Below are positions 27,464 to 37,786 of a DNA stretch of 64,000 nucleotides, in pieces. The position numbers and the translations under genes are program-made. This DNA comes from JADLGL01 sp050184415. Its GTDB lineage: Bacteria > Pseudomonadota > Alphaproteobacteria > Rhizobiales > Kaistiaceae. The stretch spans positions 84,563-148,562 of the forward strand of contig JBFXAJ010000005.1 in NCBI GenBank assembly GCA_050184415.1, in the 5' to 3' direction. Every line of letters begins with the position of its first letter. Position 1 is the first letter of the stretch. The notes below the pieces were generated by a model. That model was not told the origin of the DNA, ran no database searches, and was given only the letters and a program-made list of their open reading frames with translations.

Positions 27464-28693
27464 ATGGGCAAGATCTCACCGCTCGCGCCGGCGTCGTTCC
27501 CAGCGATGCCGGCGATCCCCGGAGTCCGCATGGCGACGGCCGCCGCGGGCATTCGCTACAAGGGTCGCGAGGACGTCCTCGTGATGCTGTTCGACAAGGG
27601 CACGACCGTCGCCGGCGTCTTCACGACCTCGAAGTGCCCGTCGGCCGCGGTGGACTGGTGCCGGGAAGTGGTCGCGGGCGGCAAGGCCCGCGCCCTCATG
27701 GTCAATTCCGGCAACGCCAACGCCTTCACCGGCAAGAAGGGGAAGGCCGCGACCAGGCTGTCGGCCGATCTCCTCGCCAAGGCGGGCGGCTTCAGGAAGG
27801 GCGAGATTTTCCTGTGCTCGACTGGCGTCATCGGCGAGCCGCTGCCGGCCGAGAAATTCGGCGGCGTCGTTGACGGCCTCGTCGCCGGCGCCGAGGCCGA
27901 TCGCTGGGAGTTCGCCGCGCGGGCGATCATGACGACCGACACGTTCCCGAAGGGCGCGACCGCGACGGCCGACCTCGGCGGCGTCACCGTCACCATCAAC
28001 GGCATCGCCAAGGGCGCGGGGATGATCGCTCCCGACATGGCGACCATGCTTTCCTTCGTCGCGACCGACGCCGCGATCGCCGCGCCCGTCCTCCAGGCTC
28101 TCCTGTCGGAGGGCGTGAAGGACAGCTTCAACGCCATGACGATCGACGGCGATACCTCGACGTCCGACACCCTCCTCGCCTTCGCGACCGGCAAGGCGAA
28201 GAATGCCCCGATCGCCGAGCCGGCCGATCCCCGTCTCCGCCCGTTCCGGAAGGCGCTGGACGCAGTCCTCCTCGACCTCGCCAAGCAGGTCGCGCGGGAC
28301 GGCGAGGGGGCGACCAAGTTCGCCGAGATTCGCGTCGAGGGCGCCGTGTCAAAGCGCTCGGCGCGGAAGATCGCGCTGTCGATCGCGAATTCGCCGCTCG
28401 TGAAGACGGCGCTCGCCGGCGAGGACGCCAATTGGGGCCGGGTGGTCATGGCCGTCGGCAAGGCCGGCGAGCCAGCCGACCGCGACCGCCTCGCGATCTG
28501 GTTCGGCGACATCCGCGTCGCCGTCGAGGGTGAGCGCGATCCTGCCTATTCCGAGGCTGCCACTTCCGCCTACATGAAGAACCAGGAAGTCGTGATCAAG
28601 GTCGACCTTGGTCTCGGCCGCGGGAAAGACCGCGTGTTCACCTGCGACCTCACCAAGGAATACGTCGCCATCAACGGCGACTACCGGTCCTAG
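27464..28693 (+). CDS. argJ: Bifunctional ornithine acetyltransferase / N-acetylglutamate synthase
   Basis: Arginine synthesis enzyme that moves the acetyl group from N-acetylornithine to glutamate and, in bifunctional members, also uses acetyl-CoA. The 409-residue precursor cleaves itself before the Thr of MIAPDMATMLSF (about T194), which becomes the nucleophile; the preceding GIAKGAGM and upstream STGVIGEPLP segments are conserved. It ends KEYVAINGDYRS, typical for ArgJ. I chose the ATG at 27464, which has GGAAGG upstream; a GTG at 27428 is possible. mutT begins 4 bases after its stop, so the two are likely one unit. Confidence 0.94.
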   Translation: MGKISPLAPASFPAMPAIPGVRMATAAAGIRYKGREDVLVMLFDKGTTVAGVFTTSKCPSAAVDWCREVVAGGKARALMVNSGNANAFTGKKGKAATRLSADLLAKAGGFRKGEIFLCSTGVIGEPLPAEKFGGVVDGLVAGAEADRWEFAARAIMTTDTFPKGATATADLGGVTVTINGIAKGAGMIAPDMATMLSFVATDAAIAAPVLQALLSEGVKDSFNAMTIDGDTSTSDTLLAFATGKAKNAPIAEPADPRLRPFRKALDAVLLDLAKQVARDGEGATKFAEIRVEGAVSKRSARKIALSIANSPLVKTALAGEDANWGRVVMAVGKAGEPADRDRLAIWFGDIRVAVEGERDPAYSEAATSAYMKNQEVVIKVDLGLGRGKDRVFTCDLTKEYVAINGDYRS

Positions 28694-28697
28694 ATCG

Positions 28698-29099
28698 ATG
28701 GTCGACCTCGTCCTGGTGGCGGCAGGCGCGCTGATCGACACCGATGGTCGCGTGCTCATCACGCAGCGGCCCGAAGGCAAGAGCATGTCCGGCCTCTGGG
28801 AATTTCCCGGCGGCAAGGTCGAAAGCGACGAGACGCCCGAGGCGGCCCTCGTCCGCGAGCTCCGCGAAGAACTCGGCATCACCACCGGCGCCCGTTGCCT
28901 GTCACCGCTCTCCTTCGTCAGCCACGACTACGGCGATTTCCATCTCCTGATGCCTTTGTATCTCTGCCGGAAATGGGACGGGATTCCGCAGCCTCTCGAG
29001 GGTCAGGCGCTGAAGTGGGTGTGGCCGAAAAGCCTCGGTGACTACCCGATGCCTCCGGCGGACCTTCCACTCGTGACGGCCTTAACCGATCTTTTATGA
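28698..29099 (+). CDS. mutT: 8-oxo-dGTP diphosphatase MutT (Nudix)
   Basis: Removes oxidised dGTP from the nucleotide pool. The 133 residues carry a complete Nudix box, starting GGKVESDETPEAALVRELRE and continuing ELGI, and the LWEFPGGK approach typical of MutT. The ATG at 28698 follows argJ closely; the argJ-mutT order is common in Hyphomicrobiales. Its stop overlaps the next gene's ATG by 4 bases. Confidence 0.92.
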   Translation: MVDLVLVAAGALIDTDGRVLITQRPEGKSMSGLWEFPGGKVESDETPEAALVRELREELGITTGARCLSPLSFVSHDYGDFHLLMPLYLCRKWDGIPQPLEGQALKWVWPKSLGDYPMPPADLPLVTALTDLL

Positions 29100-29371
29100 C
29101 GCGGGTCGAATCGTCGGATGCGGCCTCGCATGTTCGGGCCGTGGGTGGCGTTGCGTTGGAGCTGATGATGTCGGTGGCTGAGGGGACGAATGGATCGGTC
29201 AAGGTTCGGAAGCCGGGCGGCTTCCTTCTGGTCTTCCTGCCGTGCCTGATCGTCGGGTTGGGCGTCGCTGCCCTCGGCCTCGGCCAGATGGTCGCCGCCA
29301 AGAAGGCGTCGCTGCCGGTTTATGGCATCGATGAGGTCATGACCGGCGCGGTGACGCCGGACGCGGGCTAG
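29096..29371 (+). CDS. Small membrane protein, function unknown
   Basis: A 91-residue product with one strong membrane segment (FLLVFLPCLIVGLGVAALGL, about residues 43-62) and a short Lys/Ala-rich tail. Start is uncertain: the ATG at 29096 overlaps the mutT stop (ATGA), while ATG codons at about 29165 and 29168 would give a 67-68 residue protein starting just before the conserved-looking part. The last 4 bases overlap the convergent methyltransferase gene. I do not recognise the family. Confidence 0.6.
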   Translation: MTRVESSDAASHVRAVGGVALELMMSVAEGTNGSVKVRKPGGFLLVFLPCLIVGLGVAALGLGQMVAAKKASLPVYGIDEVMTGAVTPDAG

Positions 29372-30264
29372 CCTTCCGGCCGCGTCTTCTCTCCCGCTTT
29401 CCTCTCCGTCGTCTTGAGAGCATCCGCGAGCCGCGTCCGGGCCGAGCCGGGGCGGAGCGGCTGCTGCTGGCTCTCATGGGGGGCCCAGCCCGAGATCGAG
29501 ACGAGGTCGAACGTTGCCCGGATGCGGCCGTCGGGATCGCTGAAGCGCTCGGCGTAGATCGCCGCCGTGCGGGCGACGATGGCGCGGCTCAGAGGCCGCC
29601 GGTCCCGTTCGCGCAGGACGTTGGTTGCCCCCATGGCCCGGAGGTCCCGCATCAGCGCGAGCGCATCGGCGTAGCGGATCGTCAGCCGGTCGAGATCGGC
29701 GACCGGGAGCGCGAACTGGCCTCGCTGCAAGAGGGCGCCGAACTCGCGGACCGGCACGAAGGGCGCGACCCGCGGAGCGGCGCCGCCGCGGACCTCCAGT
29801 TCGGCCGCGGCGAGCGACTGGCGCAGTTCCGTCAGCGTTTCGCCGCCCAGCGCCACGGCGAGGAACAGGCCGTCAGGGCGAAGCGCCCGCCTGACCTGGA
29901 TGAAGGCGCCCGGAAGGTCGTTTACGAACTGCAGGCCGAGGACGGACACGACGAGGTCGACGCTCGCCGGCGCGAGCGGGATCGCTTCGCCGCCGGCGAT
30001 GGCCGACGGGAACAGGCCCGCGCTGGGCAGGCGGTCGAGGCGAAGGAGCCGGTCGACGCCGCCGCCCTGCATGAGCGCATCGGCAACGAGCGGCTCGGGC
30101 GTCAGGAAATCGACGGCGTCGGCGAAGCGCCGGCTAACCGCGCCGAGACGCTCGAGGAGATCGTCCGCGGCATGGCGGAGGAGGAAGTCGGCTCCCGGGA
30201 CCGCGAGACGTCGCGCCCGCAGCCGGCGGGAATCGAGCGCTTTGAGGTCGAAGATGTCGGGCAT
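29368..30264 (-). CDS. SAM-dependent methyltransferase, NDUFAF5/BioC-like
   Basis: A 298-residue protein starting MPDIFDLKALDSRRLRARR, as in alphaproteobacterial relatives of mitochondrial NDUFAF5, a complex I assembly factor. It has a helical N-terminal region, a methyltransferase core with LVVSVLGLQFVNDLPGAF and QVRRALRPDGLFLAVALGG, and the late LMRDLRAMGATNVL segment. The usual glycine-rich SAM loop is hard to see. A link to complex I is only by homology; BioC is the other possible label. It diverges from comF, the usual partner in this order. Confidence 0.8.
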   Translation of the reverse strand: MPDIFDLKALDSRRLRARRLAVPGADFLLRHAADDLLERLGAVSRRFADAVDFLTPEPLVADALMQGGGVDRLLRLDRLPSAGLFPSAIAGGEAIPLAPASVDLVVSVLGLQFVNDLPGAFIQVRRALRPDGLFLAVALGGETLTELRQSLAAAELEVRGGAAPRVAPFVPVREFGALLQRGQFALPVADLDRLTIRYADALALMRDLRAMGATNVLRERDRRPLSRAIVARTAAIYAERFSDPDGRIRATFDLVSISGWAPHESQQQPLRPGSARTRLADALKTTERKAGEKTRPEG

Positions 30265-30379
30265 GTCTGGTCCGCGCGAAAGAGGGGGTTGATCGCACGA
30301 ATGTGGTCGCGCGGGAACAACGCCCGCCTCGCGCAAGGAGGGCGTCGTCGGGTAGGCTCGGATCGTGGGAGCAACGCGC

Positions 30380-31123
30380 ATGGCAGGGCGGGCGATCGCG
30401 GCGCTGGGGACGCGCGCGATCAATCTCGTGCTGCCGCCGACCTGCCTCTCCTGTGCCGCCGCGGTTGGTGACGATGGCTCGCTTTGCGCGGCGTGCTGGA
30501 GCGGCCTCGGCCTGATCGAGCGGCCCTATTGCGAGCGGCTCGGGACGCCGTTCGCCCATGATCCCGGTCCGGGCGCGCTGTCGCCGGCCGCGATGGCCAA
30601 TCCGCCGCCTTTCGGCCGGCTTCGCTCGGTGGCCCTCTATGGTGACGTGTCGCGCCGCCTCGTCCATGCGCTGAAATACGAGGACCACCTCGAGCTCGTG
30701 CGCTGGATGTCGGGCTGGATGGCGCGCGCGGGCGCAGAGATCGTCGCCGATGCCGAGCTGCTGGTCCCGATCCCGCTGCACCGGCGGCGGCTGTGGTGGC
30801 GCCGGTTCAACCAGTCGGCGGCGTTGGCGCTTGGCGTCGGCCGGGTCCTCGGCCGCGCCGTCGACCTCACGGCGTTGCGCCGCGTAAAGGCGACGCGGCA
30901 GCAGGTCGGGCTCGCACTGTCGGAGCGTGCGACCAATGTTCGCGGCGCCTTTGCCGTTCAGCCCACCGCAAGGCCCCGGATCGCGGGGCGGCGGGTCGTT
31001 CTCGTTGATGACGTCTATACCACCGGGGCGACGATCGCGGCCGCGACCCGGACCCTGCTCCGCGCCGGCGCCGCGTCGGTCGACGTGCTCGTCTTCGCGC
31101 GGGTTGCGGATGGGCGCGACTGA
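30380..31123 (+). CDS. comF: ComF family phosphoribosyltransferase-like protein
   Basis: A 247-residue ComF/GntX protein: an N-terminal zinc-ribbon-like part (PPTCLSC and CAACW cysteine pairs, about 19-42), and a C-terminal PRTase domain with VVLVDDVYTTGATI (about 205-218). In naturally competent bacteria ComF supports DNA uptake; in alphaproteobacteria the role is not settled. The ATG at 30380 is preceded by GGGAG at 8 bases, better than a GTG at 30365. grxC follows after 43 bases. Confidence 0.9.
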   Translation: MAGRAIAALGTRAINLVLPPTCLSCAAAVGDDGSLCAACWSGLGLIERPYCERLGTPFAHDPGPGALSPAAMANPPPFGRLRSVALYGDVSRRLVHALKYEDHLELVRWMSGWMARAGAEIVADAELLVPIPLHRRRLWWRRFNQSAALALGVGRVLGRAVDLTALRRVKATRQQVGLALSERATNVRGAFAVQPTARPRIAGRRVVLVDDVYTTGATIAAATRTLLRAGAASVDVLVFARVADGRD

Positions 31124-31166
31124 ACGATCTATAGACGAGAGCCGTTTAGAATCAGTCGCGTAGGCC

Positions 31167-31424
31167 ATGCCGAAGATCGAGATCTACTCCCGTCCCCTGT
31201 GCGGCTATTGCGAGCTCGCCAAGAAGCTTCTCGACCGCAAGGGGCTGTCCTATCGCGAGCGCGACGTGAGCGCGGACCGCTCTCTTCTGGCCGAGGTGAT
31301 CGGCCGCTCGGGCGGCCGGATGGCGCTGCCGCAGGTCTTCATTGGCGGGCGTCATGTCGGTGGCTTCGTCGAACTGGCGGAGCTAGACCGGCATGGCCAG
31401 CTCGAGGAACTCCTGGCAGCCTGA
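31167..31424 (+). CDS. grxC: Glutaredoxin 3
   Basis: An 85-residue dithiol glutaredoxin that reduces disulfides with glutathione. The active site is CGYC (residues 12-15), a variant of the common CPYC that also occurs in rhizobial GrxC. The cis-proline and glutathione-binding segment LPQVFIGGRHVGGF follows at 54-67. The gene lies in a comF-grxC-nitrilase-DUF1178 run, spacings 43, 8 and -4 bases. Confidence 0.94.
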   Translation: MPKIEIYSRPLCGYCELAKKLLDRKGLSYRERDVSADRSLLAEVIGRSGGRMALPQVFIGGRHVGGFVELAELDRHGQLEELLAA

Positions 31425-31432
31425 GGGGCGGG

Positions 31433-32284
31433 ATGTCGAAGCAATTCCGGGCGGGACTGGTGCAGATGCGGAGCGGCCGCGATCCGGCCGCCAATATTGC
31501 CGTGGCCGAGGCGCTGATCCGCGAGGCCGCAGGCGAGGGTGCCCGCTACGTCCAGACGCCGGAGATGACCAACATTCTGAACCGCGAGGGACCGGCGGTG
31601 GCGGAGGTCGTCGCCTTCGAGGCCGACGACCCTTCACTGGCCGAGTTGCGGGCGCTGGCGCGCGATCTCGACATCCATCTCCATATCGGCTCGCTCGCGA
31701 TCAAGGTGCCGGAGGGAGTCGTCAACCGCGGCTATCTGATCGGCCCGGACGGCGGCATCCTGGCTCGCTACGACAAGATCCACATGTTCGACGTCGACCT
31801 GCCGGACGGCGACACGCGTCGCGAATCGCGCCTGTACCGCGCCGGCGACCGCGCCATCACCGTCGACTTGCCATGGGCGCGGCTCGGAATGTCGATCTGC
31901 TACGACCTTCGCTTTCCGCAACTGTTCCGCGCCCTCGCCCATGGCGGGGCGCAGGTGCTGGCGATCCCGTCCGCCTTCACGAGGCAGACCGGCCAGGCGC
32001 ACTGGCACATCCTGCTGCGTGCGCGGGCGATCGAAACCGGCAGCTTCGTGCTCGCCGCCGCCCAGGGCGGGCGGCACGAGGATGGGCGGGAAACCTACGG
32101 GCACAGCCTCATCGTCGACCCATGGGGTCGTATCCTCGCCGAAGCGGGCGAAGACCCATGCGTGATCGTCGCCGACATTGACGTCGGCGCGAGCGACGCC
32201 GCGCGGTCGCAGATACCCGTCTTGCGGCACGACCGGGATTTCGCCCGCCCCGATCCCGCCGTCGAGGTCATCGCAGCATCATGA
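31433..32284 (+). CDS. Nit1/Nit2-type carbon-nitrogen hydrolase
   Basis: A 283-residue nitrilase-superfamily amidase with the Glu-Lys-Cys triad: E44 (QTPEMTN), K115 (YDKIHMFD), C156 (SICYDLRFP). The KIHMFDVDLP and RAIETGSFVLAAAQ segments place it with Nit1/Nit2, which hydrolyse deaminated glutathione or omega-amides of keto acids. The position right after grxC (8-base gap) supports a glutathione-repair role, which remains an inference. GAGGGGCGGG before the ATG at 31433 is a good ribosome-binding site. Confidence 0.9.
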   Translation: MSKQFRAGLVQMRSGRDPAANIAVAEALIREAAGEGARYVQTPEMTNILNREGPAVAEVVAFEADDPSLAELRALARDLDIHLHIGSLAIKVPEGVVNRGYLIGPDGGILARYDKIHMFDVDLPDGDTRRESRLYRAGDRAITVDLPWARLGMSICYDLRFPQLFRALAHGGAQVLAIPSAFTRQTGQAHWHILLRARAIETGSFVLAAAQGGRHEDGRETYGHSLIVDPWGRILAEAGEDPCVIVADIDVGASDAARSQIPVLRHDRDFARPDPAVEVIAAS

Positions 32285-32763
32285 TCCGCTTCCAGCTCCG
32301 TTGCCCCGCGGATCACGGCTTCGAGGCGTGGTTCCGCAACAATGCGGATTTCGACGGCCAATCAGCACGGGGCCAGGTCGCATGCCCGATCTGCGGCTCT
32401 GATGAGATCAGGAAGGCGCTGATGGCGCCAGCCGTCTCGACGGCACGGAAGCGCGGCGACGACGCCGCGTTCCCGGTGCCCCCGCCTGTTGCGCCGAATG
32501 CGGACGGCTCGGGAGTCCTTGCGGCGGGTCTCGATCCGAAGCTGGCCAAGGCCGTGGAGTTCATGCAGGAGATGACCCGGAAGGTTCGGGCCAGCTCCGA
32601 CTATGTGGGCACGCGCTTCGCCGAGGAGGCGCGGAAGATCCACTACGAGGAGGCGCCGCCGCGCAGCATCTATGGCGAGGCGACGCCGGGCGAAGCTCAG
32701 GAGCTCGCCGAGGAGGGGATCGGCTTCCACCCCCTCCCGACGCTTCCGGAAGACCGGAACTAA
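32281..32763 (+). CDS. DUF1178 family protein
   Basis: A 160-residue protein with a zinc-ribbon-like start (LRCPADHGFEAWFRN, then VACPICGSDEIRKALMAP) and a later conserved EMTRKVRASSDYVG and FAEEARKIHYEEAPPR, as in DUF1178. Function of the family is unknown; it is nearly always next to this nitrilase in Hyphomicrobiales. Its ATG overlaps the nitrilase stop by 4 bases. Confidence 0.88.
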   Translation: MIRFQLRCPADHGFEAWFRNNADFDGQSARGQVACPICGSDEIRKALMAPAVSTARKRGDDAAFPVPPPVAPNADGSGVLAAGLDPKLAKAVEFMQEMTRKVRASSDYVGTRFAEEARKIHYEEAPPRSIYGEATPGEAQELAEEGIGFHPLPTLPEDRN

Positions 32764-32848
32764 CGCGGAGACCAACCGCGAGCACGCTTCCCGCCTCCGC
32801 CTTGCGAGACCCTTGCGCAACGCCGGGACGGGCCAAGTATCTCCCATT

Positions 32849-32984
32849 TCTCCCCGGCGGGGAGAGGTCGAGCCGTCGCGCAAGCGACGGATCGGGTGAG
32901 GGGGGCCGGCCTCGAGGTCTGTTCCCCCTCACCCGGATCGATCCGCTTCGCGTTTCGATCCGACCTCTCCCCACTGGGGAGAGG
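32849..32984. repeat. Nested palindromic intergenic element between DUF1178 and clpB
   Basis: Outer arms are themselves hairpins: TCTCCCC/GGGGAGA at 32849-32865 and CCTCTCCCC/GGGGAGAGG at 32964-32984. Between them CGGGTGAGGGGG (32893-32904) pairs with CCCCCTCACCCG (32924-32935). The remainder of the 314-base gap (32764-33077) holds no gene. The unit lies between convergent genes and could end both transcripts. It differs in sequence from the element at 8.0 kb. Confidence 0.75.
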
Positions 32985-33077
32985 TGGAGCCGTCGCGATG
33001 CCGCGCAACCACGCAACAGTCACGGGGAAGGGCAGACGATCCCGGTGTTGGCGGTCTACAGGGATCGCCCCTCTTCG

Positions 33078-35678
<2,601 letters not shown>

Positions 35679-35774
35679 GAATTGACCTCCTGGCGGCAGG
35701 CCCAGCGCCCTTCAGGAGGCACGCTGGCGGAACGCATGGTACGCGTCTCAGAGCGAGACCGCGCTCGCGCCATG

Positions 35775-35803
35775 ATATTTGGCGCGCACGCCGCCGGCGC
35801 AAG
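35775..35803 (-). promoter_or_regulatory. Possible heat-shock (RpoH) promoter of clpB
   Basis: On the minus strand CTTG (35803-35800) is followed, about 17 bases later, by CCAAATAT (35782-35775), resembling the alphaproteobacterial RpoH pattern CTTG...CYTATNT. The -10 match is partial. Confidence 0.35.
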
Positions 35804-35845
35804 TCCGGAAGACCCCGGAGCGGCGCGGTTCAGGAGGAAATTCGG

Positions 35846-36544
35846 CTAGTCCTCGGTAACGGCGACCGGCACCGGCTGGGGCGGCTGGGGCTGGCCCTGC
35901 GCGGGCTGTTGGCCCTGGCCGAACTCCTGCCCGCCCTCGGGGCGCCGGCGGCCACGGCCGGCGCGGCGTCCGCGCTGCCGGAAATGCTGCTCGCCGCCGG
36001 GGTTGCCGCCACCAAACTGCTGGCCGCCGCCCTGGCGCTCCGCAGCCTGTCCCTGCGGCCGGCCCTCGGCCGGGGCCTGGTCGAAATCGACGTCGTCGCC
36101 TTCGGCCTCTTCGACCGCCTCGCGGTGCCCGTTGAAGCCGTTGCCGTTCACGAAGGGCTGCGGATCGGACAGGCCGTATTGCGGCTGCCGGTTGTCGGCC
36201 ATCGGGCGGTCGTAGCCGCCCATCGGGGCACGATCGTCGCCTTCGTCCTCATCGTCGAAGTCGTCGGCCCGGTGCATCGGCGGCTGCTGCGGCATCTGGG
36301 CCTGGGCAGCGGCAACGATGCGATAGTAGTGCTCCGCGTGCTGAAGGTAATTCTGCTCGGCAACCCGGTCACCGGAGGACGCGGCGTCGCGCGCCAGCGT
36401 GATGTACTTCTCCGCGATATGGAGCGCGGTGCCGCGGATCTTCACATCCGGTCCGTTGCTCTCATAGGAGCGCGCCAGCGGGTTCGGTCCCTTGCGGTTC
36501 CGGCCGCGCATGCGCTTGTTATTGTTGTTGTGTCCCTGCCTCAT
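35846..36544 (-). CDS. DUF4167 family protein
   Basis: A 232-residue protein that begins MRQGHNNNNKRMRGRNRKG, then GPDVKIRGTALHIAEKYITL and DAASSGDRVAEQNYLQHAEH YYRI, the conserved DUF4167 core (residues 1-85). The rest is disordered: acidic in the middle, then Gly/Gln/Arg-rich (RQRGRRAGRGRRRPEGG), which suggests RNA or nucleic-acid binding but proves nothing. It lies downstream of prmC on the same strand, as usual in Hyphomicrobiales. The ATG at 36544 is chosen because the family begins MRQG or MRPG. Confidence 0.87.
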   Translation of the reverse strand: MRQGHNNNNKRMRGRNRKGPNPLARSYESNGPDVKIRGTALHIAEKYITLARDAASSGDRVAEQNYLQHAEHYYRIVAAAQAQMPQQPPMHRADDFDDEDEGDDRAPMGGYDRPMADNRQPQYGLSDPQPFVNGNGFNGHREAVEEAEGDDVDFDQAPAEGRPQGQAAERQGGGQQFGGGNPGGEQHFRQRGRRAGRGRRRPEGGQEFGQGQQPAQGQPQPPQPVPVAVTED

Positions 36545-36861
36545 ACTGGCTCTCTGTTGGAACAATGGAACTCTCGGGTCAGCGCCGCACCGGCGGAGAT
36601 TGACACCCTTGGCCGGCGCACCCCGCCCCGGCTCCAGCCCAGGCACGCAACGTCGATCGCGATCCGACCGGACGTGTCATGCGACTTCCGAAATGCCGTC
36701 TTTCTTGCTTCGACCGGACGCGAGTTCCGGAGGCCGCTCACAGCAGCCCGCACGGTCTCGGGGATGTTGATTCCCAAACGTCAGGCGCAAACGCCTTTGC
36801 TTCGGTAGTTCGACCGTAGCTGCTTCGGTCCTTTTTTCCAAGCGGTTTTTGGCCGCTTCGC
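36545..36861. other. 317-base gap between prmC and DUF4167
   Basis: No convincing gene; a 78-codon minus-strand frame starting TTG at 36777 has no family features. On the plus strand GACCG (36812-36816), a 9-base loop, CGGTC (36826-36830) and then CTTTTTT form a terminator-like structure, followed by AAGCGG/CCGCTT. TGCTTCGGT is repeated at 36798 and 36821. It probably contains the DUF4167 promoter and leader. Confidence 0.4.
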
Positions 36862-37779
36862 TCAGGCTTTCCCAAGCATCGTCAGGAAAGCAACCCGTTC
36901 CCGGCCACCGAGGTCGTTCCCGAACGCGGCGGTCATGCCGGCTGCGGATGCCAGACCCGCAATGGGTGCAGACTGCCGGGGGCCGAACTCAAGCACGGCA
37001 AAGCCCTTCGGCCGCAGCAAGCGGGGCAATTCCGGGATGATCGCCCGGTAGGCCTCAAGGCCATCCGGACCACCGGCCAGGGCCAGGCGAGGGTCGTGTC
37101 CGATCACCTCGACGGGCAGCCCGGGCAGCGCCGCTTCCTCGATATAAGGAGGGTTGGCGGCAATTACATCATACGCGTCGGAAATTCCTTTCGCCCAGTC
37201 GCCGACCGCGAATCGGGCCCGGCCGCTGAGGTCAAGGCGCGCCGCGTTGTCCGCGGCGGTGGCGACGGCGTCGGGCGAGCGGTCGATCCCGAGCCCGGTC
37301 GCGTTCGGCAGCTCGGACAGGAGCGCAAGCAGGACGCACCCGGTTCCGGTGCCAAGGTCGAGGAGCCGCAGCGGCTCGAAACGGTCCCGGCGCACGGTAA
37401 TCGCCTCGAGCGCGGTCTTCACGAGGGTTTCGGTGTCGGGCCGCGGGACGAGCGTGCCGGGCGACAGCCGGAACGGCAGGCCCCAGAACTCCTTCTCGCC
37501 CACGATCCGTGCCACCGGCTCGCCTCGGAGGCGGCGTTCAATGAGTGAACCCGCGAGGGCGGCTGCCGGTGCCGCAACCGCATCGTGCTCGCACAGCGTC
37601 AGCCGCGCCGCGTCCATGCCGAGCGCGTGAGCAAGCAGGAGCTTCGCATCGAGCTCCGCGGTGCGTTCGGTATCCTGGCCCCAGCGCTCGGAGAGCCGCC
37701 GCGCAAGCTGCCGCCGCAGCGCGCCGATGGTGACGGTCGCTACCGCATCCGCCGTGGACGAGCGGTTCGTTACGGTCAT
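36862..37779 (-). CDS. prmC: Release factor glutamine methyltransferase
   Basis: Methylates the Gln of the GGQ motif of release factors RF1 and RF2. The 305 residues comprise a helical N-terminal domain (1-100) and a methyltransferase core with DLGTGTGCVLLAL (141-153), a GIDRSPDAV acidic segment and the hallmark NPPY at 209-212. It begins 7 bases after the prfA stop on the same strand, so modifier and substrate are encoded in one unit. Confidence 0.94.
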   Translation of the reverse strand: MTVTNRSSTADAVATVTIGALRRQLARRLSERWGQDTERTAELDAKLLLAHALGMDAARLTLCEHDAVAAPAAALAGSLIERRLRGEPVARIVGEKEFWGLPFRLSPGTLVPRPDTETLVKTALEAITVRRDRFEPLRLLDLGTGTGCVLLALLSELPNATGLGIDRSPDAVATAADNAARLDLSGRARFAVGDWAKGISDAYDVIAANPPYIEEAALPGLPVEVIGHDPRLALAGGPDGLEAYRAIIPELPRLLRPKGFAVLEFGPRQSAPIAGLASAAGMTAAFGNDLGGRERVAFLTMLGKA

Positions 37780-37786
37780 TCCCGGA

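Noticed and set aside
31167..31424. Unusual CGYC glutaredoxin active site as a novelty
   Set aside because: CGYC also occurs in rhizobial GrxC, so it is not unusual for this group.
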